Origin: Halobacteriales archaeon QH_10_70_21
Lineage (GTDB): Archaea; Halobacteriota; Halobacteria; Halobacteriales; Haloarculaceae
Assembly: GCA_003021325.1 (NCBI GenBank)
Contig: PXQM01000164.1
Coordinates: 1 to 7,907 of the forward strand
Length of the DNA: 7,907 bases
Reading direction: 5' to 3'
In this document: positions 5,845 to 7,907 of the stretch, in pieces
How positions within the stretch are numbered: the stretch's first letter is position 1
Layout: every line of letters starts with the position of its first letter
The notes under the pieces: generated by a model
The model's input: only the letters and a program-made list of their open reading frames with translations
What the model was told of the DNA's origin: nothing
The model's database searches: none
Made by a program: the position numbers and the translations under genes

Positions 5845-6213
5845 CTATCGGACGTCGTCCAGCCGGGTCCGGAGGGCGTCGGCACCGTAGCCGAGACCGG
5901 CGACGAGGGACGTCGACAGCGACAGGAGGAACAGCCCGACGGCGACCTCGAGCGGCGGGATGGTCTCGGCGACCGCCGTGCTGCCGGTGCGGGTCGCGAG
6001 CAGGTAGAAGACGAACACCAGGAGGAAGCCGCCAAAGGAGGAGAGCCCGGCCGCCCCGCCGTAGCGGAGCAGCCGGACGCCGAGGGCGTTCTCCGGGGAC
6101 AGCGACTCGGCGTGGAGCCGCAGCGCGTAGCGGTACCAGAGGTAGGCCGTCAGCAGGAGGACGCCGGCGAGGAAGGCCAACAGGAGCGAGACCGGCAGCA
6201 GCCACGTCGTCAT
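5845..6213 (-). CDS. Small three-helix membrane protein upstream of hisG
   Basis: A 122-residue protein with about three membrane helices: residues 3-27 (LLPVSLLLAFLAGVLLLTAYL), 56-75 (GLSSFGGFLLVFVFYLLAT) and 86-106 (PLEVAVGLFLLSLSTSLVAG). A polar loop with RYALRLHAESLSPENALGVR follows the first helix, and the C-terminus ends with charged residues (LRTRLDDVR). I see no catalytic motif and cannot assign a function. The ATG at 6213 is supported by a TTTTATT box about 29 nt upstream, so it is probably leaderless and the first gene of the unit with hisG (30 bp on) and the CARDB-like gene. It shares a 108-bp divergent promoter region with the deaminase gene. Confidence 0.78.
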   Translation of the reverse strand: MTTWLLPVSLLLAFLAGVLLLTAYLWYRYALRLHAESLSPENALGVRLLRYGGAAGLSSFGGFLLVFVFYLLATRTGSTAVAETIPPLEVAVGLFLLSLSTSLVAGLGYGADALRTRLDDVR

Positions 6214-6238
6214 TGTCGCACGTTACCAGCCACTTGGA

Positions 6239-6245
6239 ATAAAAC
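6239..6245 (-). promoter_or_regulatory. TATA-like box of the membrane protein-hisG unit
   Basis: Minus-strand GGGTTTTATTCC has its T/A core centred about 29 nt before the ATG at 6213. It appears to be the main promoter of the three-gene unit, because neither internal gap holds a comparable element. An imperfect inverted repeat, CCCGACTCCGAGTTGGG (6245-6261), overlaps its BRE position. Confidence 0.5.
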
Positions 6246-6273
6246 CCGACTCCGAGTTGGGCGGTGAGGGGCG

Positions 6274-6288
6274 GCCGACGGTGTCGGC
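6274..6288. repeat. Inverted repeat abutting the deaminase core promoter
   Basis: GCCGAC (6274-6279) and GTCGGC (6283-6288) form a perfect 6-bp inverted repeat with a 3-bp spacer, directly before the TATA-like element of the deaminase gene, in the BRE position. Short GC-rich inverted repeats occur by chance in such DNA, so the operator reading is tentative. Confidence 0.25.
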
Positions 6289-6296
6289 AGTTTCAA
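6289..6296 (+). promoter_or_regulatory. TATA-like element of the deaminase gene
   Basis: AGTTTCAACCCG is centred about 29 nt before the ATG at 6322. It is the only AT-rich element at the correct distance and suits a leaderless start. Confidence 0.4.
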
Positions 6297-6321
6297 CCCG
6301 TCGGTCGCCGAAGGCGGTCGC

Positions 6322-7527
6322 ATGGAAACGCTTGCGATATCGGGCGGGCGCGTCCTCGAGCCAGACATGACGGTCGCCGAGGCCGACGTAGTGGTCGACC
6401 GCAGGACGGGCCGCGTCGACGCGGTCGGCGACCCGGCCGACGGCGCCGACGAGACGCTCGACGCCGAGGGCTGTCTGGTGATTCCGGGGCTGGTCAACGC
6501 CCACTGCCACGTCGCGATGACGCTGTTGCGCGGCCACGCCGACGACAAGCCGCTCGACCCCTGGCTCCGGGAAGACGTCTGGCCCGTCGAGGCCGCCCTC
6601 GAGCCGGCGGACGTGCGGGCTGGCGCCCGGCTGGGGCTCCTCGAGATGATACGCAACGGCGTCACGGCGGTCGGCGACATGTACTTCCACGTTCCCGAGA
6701 TTGCCGCAGCCGTCGAGGAGGCCGGCCTCCGGGCCCGTCTCGGCCACGGCGTCGTCACCGTCGGCAAGGACGACGCCGACGCCCGCGCGGACTTCGAGGA
6801 GGGGCTGGCGGTCGCCCGCGAGCTGGACGGCGCCGCCGACGGCCGGGTCCGGACCGCGCTGATGCCGCACTCGCTGACGACCGTCGACTCCGACCGCCTC
6901 GACGAGTTCGTTCCCCGCGCCCGCGGCGCGGGCGTCCCGGTGCACTACCACACCAACGAGACCGAGGCCGAGGTCGAGCCCATCGTCGAGGAGCACGGCG
7001 TCCGGCCGCTGGAGTACGCCGACGAGCACGACCTGCTCGAGGCCTCGGACTTCGTCGCCCACGGCGTCCACGTCGACGCGACCGAGATAGAACTGCTCGC
7101 CGAGCGCGGCGTCGGCGTCGCCCACTGCCCGGCCTCGAACATGAAGCTCGCAAGCGGCATCGCGCCGGTCCAGGACCTGCTCGACGCCGGCGTCGCCGTC
7201 GGAATCGGCACGGACGGCGCCGCCTCCAACAACGACCTCGACGTGCTCGACGAACTGCGCGACGCGGCGATGGTCGGGAAGCTCGCGGCCGAGGACGCCA
7301 GCGCGGTCCCGGCTCCGACGGCGGTCCGTGCGGCCACCGCGGGCGGCGCCGACCTGCTCGGCTTCGACGCCGGTCGAATCGAGCCGGGCGCGCTTGCGGA
7401 CCTCGCGGTCGTCGACCTCGAGGCGGCGCACCTCACCCCGGAGCTGTCCCTCGACGCCGGCGTGGTCCGCCGGGAGGCCGAGCGCCACGCGCGGGCCGCG
7501 CTCGACCGCGCCGCCGGACAACGTTAA
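6322..7527 (+). CDS. Amidohydrolase-superfamily adenosine-type deaminase (SAH/MTA/5'-deoxyadenosine deaminase family) with shortened C-terminus
   Basis: A 401-residue metal-dependent deaminase of the MtaD/DadD group, which removes the 6-amino group of S-adenosylhomocysteine, 5'-methylthioadenosine or 5'-deoxyadenosine and so recycles SAM by-products. The active site is complete: HCH (residues 61-63), H210 and E213 in HYHTNE, H247 in AHGVH, and D298 in GTDGAASNN. MTLLRG and CPASNMKLASGIAPVQ are family signatures. The C-terminus is odd. After DLAVVDLEAAHLTPE (ending at 374), relatives continue with about 32-35 residues (an NLVSHLVYA-like segment and a DG-containing strand pair) before the LTLDE-type helix. 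Here LSLDAGVVRREAERH follows at once, so part of the composite beta-sandwich seems deleted in frame near 7441-7447. Exact substrate cannot be told. The ATG at 6322 has a TATA-like box about 29 nt upstream. Confidence 0.88.
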   Translation: METLAISGGRVLEPDMTVAEADVVVDRRTGRVDAVGDPADGADETLDAEGCLVIPGLVNAHCHVAMTLLRGHADDKPLDPWLREDVWPVEAALEPADVRAGARLGLLEMIRNGVTAVGDMYFHVPEIAAAVEEAGLRARLGHGVVTVGKDDADARADFEEGLAVARELDGAADGRVRTALMPHSLTTVDSDRLDEFVPRARGAGVPVHYHTNETEAEVEPIVEEHGVRPLEYADEHDLLEASDFVAHGVHVDATEIELLAERGVGVAHCPASNMKLASGIAPVQDLLDAGVAVGIGTDGAASNNDLDVLDELRDAAMVGKLAAEDASAVPAPTAVRAATAGGADLLGFDAGRIEPGALADLAVVDLEAAHLTPELSLDAGVVRREAERHARAALDRAAGQR

Positions 7528-7540
7528 ACGACGAGAAAAG

Positions 7541-7545
7541 TTTTT
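7541..7545 (+). terminator. T-run after the deaminase gene, possible terminator
   Basis: TTTTT follows the stop codon by 13 bp. Archaeal RNA polymerase stops at T-runs, and this is the longest plus-strand run near the gene end. No strong hairpin precedes it. Confidence 0.4.
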
Positions 7546-7550
7546 GAACC

Positions 7551-7570
7551 TTCTGATCGCTTCTGAAGGC
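7551..7570. repeat. Tandem 10-bp repeat in the deaminase-secreted protein gap
   Basis: TTCTGATCGC and TTCTGAAGGC are adjacent and match at 8 of 10 bases. CCTTC (7549-7553) and GAAGG (7565-7569) also pair as a 5-bp inverted repeat. The unit lies about 50 bp before the TATA-like box of the next gene and just after the T-run. It may be a regulator site, or may have no function. Confidence 0.3.
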
Positions 7571-7618
7571 TCAGGGCCCGTAGCTAATCCGGATGAACGT
7601 ACTGAACAAGAGACCCCC

Positions 7619-7624
7619 TTTATT
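7619..7624 (+). promoter_or_regulatory. TATA-like box of the secreted protein gene
   Basis: CCCCCTTTATTGACTG places TTTATT about 30 nt before the ATG at 7652, giving a start site a few bases before the codon. A GGAAGGA stretch 5 nt upstream of the ATG could act as a ribosome binding site if a short leader is present. Confidence 0.5.
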
Positions 7625-7651
7625 GACTGCTTACTCCACGGGAAGGACGAG

Positions 7652-7907
7652 ATGAGCTCGAAACAGCGCTTCGCGGCCATCGCACTGTCGGCACTCCTGG
7701 TACTGTCAGTGGTTGGCCCCGTGCTCGCGGTTGCACAGACAGAGACCCCCGAGCAGACGGACACGAGCGACGGCGGCGAACTGACGGTGGACGTCAGGAA
7801 CGGCGGTAACGACACCGTCGTCATCGTCGTCGAGGACGAGAACGGCTCCGTGGAGGGTGCGACCGTCACCGTCTCGGCGGTCGAGGAGACCGACGACGAG
7901 AACGAGA
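7652..7907 (+). CDS. Secreted protein with Sec signal peptide, N-terminal part, cut by window edge
   Basis: The frame is open from ATG at 7652 to the window end (85 codons). The N-terminus is a clear Sec-type signal peptide: MSSKQR, a hydrophobic core of about residues 7-25 (FAAIALSALLVLSVVGPVL), and a likely cut after AVA at A28. No Tat RR motif or lipobox is present. The mature part begins with an acidic Thr-rich linker (QTETPEQTDTSDGGE), then beta-strand-like sequence (LTVDVRNGGNDTVVIVVEDENGSVEGATVTVSAVE), reminiscent of carboxypeptidase-regulatory-like or invasin-type Ig-like repeats. Two N-glycosylation sequons, NDT and NGS, are present. It is probably a cell-surface or extracellular protein; a C-terminal membrane anchor, if any, lies outside the window. 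Its role is unknown. The ATG is preferred because it starts the signal peptide and has TTTATT about 30 nt upstream. Confidence 0.8.
   Translation, partial: MSSKQRFAAIALSALLVLSVVGPVLAVAQTETPEQTDTSDGGELTVDVRNGGNDTVVIVVEDENGSVEGATVTVSAVEETDDENE

Noticed and set aside
4961..6205. Long minus-strand frame overlapping hisG in another phase
   Set aside because: The product is Arg/Pro-rich and low in complexity, typical of a wrong frame in GC-rich DNA; hisG and the membrane gene explain the region.
7575..7620. tRNA-like 5' end (GGGCCCGTAGCTAATCCGG)
   Set aside because: The first 12 bases resemble a tRNA acceptor strand and D-arm start, but the D-stem does not pair (GCTA against GAAC), no anticodon or T-arm can be built, and no matching 3' acceptor strand follows.
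6223..7869. Long minus-strand open frame opposite the deaminase
   Set aside because: It is an antisense shadow of a clear amidohydrolase gene in GC-rich DNA and also crosses into the secreted protein gene; its product has no recognisable domain.

Overview
The window reads as a chromosomal segment of a haloarchaeon (class Halobacteria). The evidence is high GC, Asp/Glu-rich proteins, an archaeal TATA-binding protein and archaeal clamp-loader subunit, and TATA-like boxes about 26-31 nt upstream of most start codons, as expected for leaderless transcripts. The tetranucleotide CTAG is completely absent. I cannot name a genus. I see no mobile element, CRISPR array, phage gene or intact RNA gene. 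No stretch over 300 bases lacks a gene.

Layout. (1) 1-288, minus: N-terminal part of a phosphoglucomutase/phosphomannomutase, cut by the window edge, divergent from (2) 370-1368, plus: the second small subunit of replication factor C. (3) 1374-1772, minus: a two-CBS-domain protein, convergent with rfcC across 5 bp and downstream of (4) 1832-2650, minus: a THUMP-domain tRNA G10 methyltransferase homologue. That methyltransferase appears to have lost the centre of its SAM-binding fold. (5) 2821-3384, plus: TATA-binding protein, followed after 36 bp by (6) 3421-3771: a small membrane protein. (7) 3919-4185, minus: a small, very basic membrane protein. (8-10) 6213 to 4278, minus: a compact three-gene unit of small membrane protein, hisG (ATP phosphoribosyltransferase) and a protein with a CARDB-like beta domain. 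(11) 6322-7527, plus: an adenosine-type deaminase of the amidohydrolase superfamily with a shortened C-terminus. (12) 7652 to the end, plus: the start of a secreted protein.

Most genes are housekeeping: transcription initiation, clamp loading, tRNA modification, histidine synthesis, purine-nucleoside salvage and sugar-phosphate metabolism. I found no obvious new multi-gene system. The points most worth a second look are two apparently clean in-frame internal deletions in otherwise well-conserved enzymes (genes 4 and 11), an inverted repeat between the TATA box and start codon of tbp, a cluster of half-sites upstream of the small basic membrane protein, and the linkage of hisG to two uncharacterised genes.
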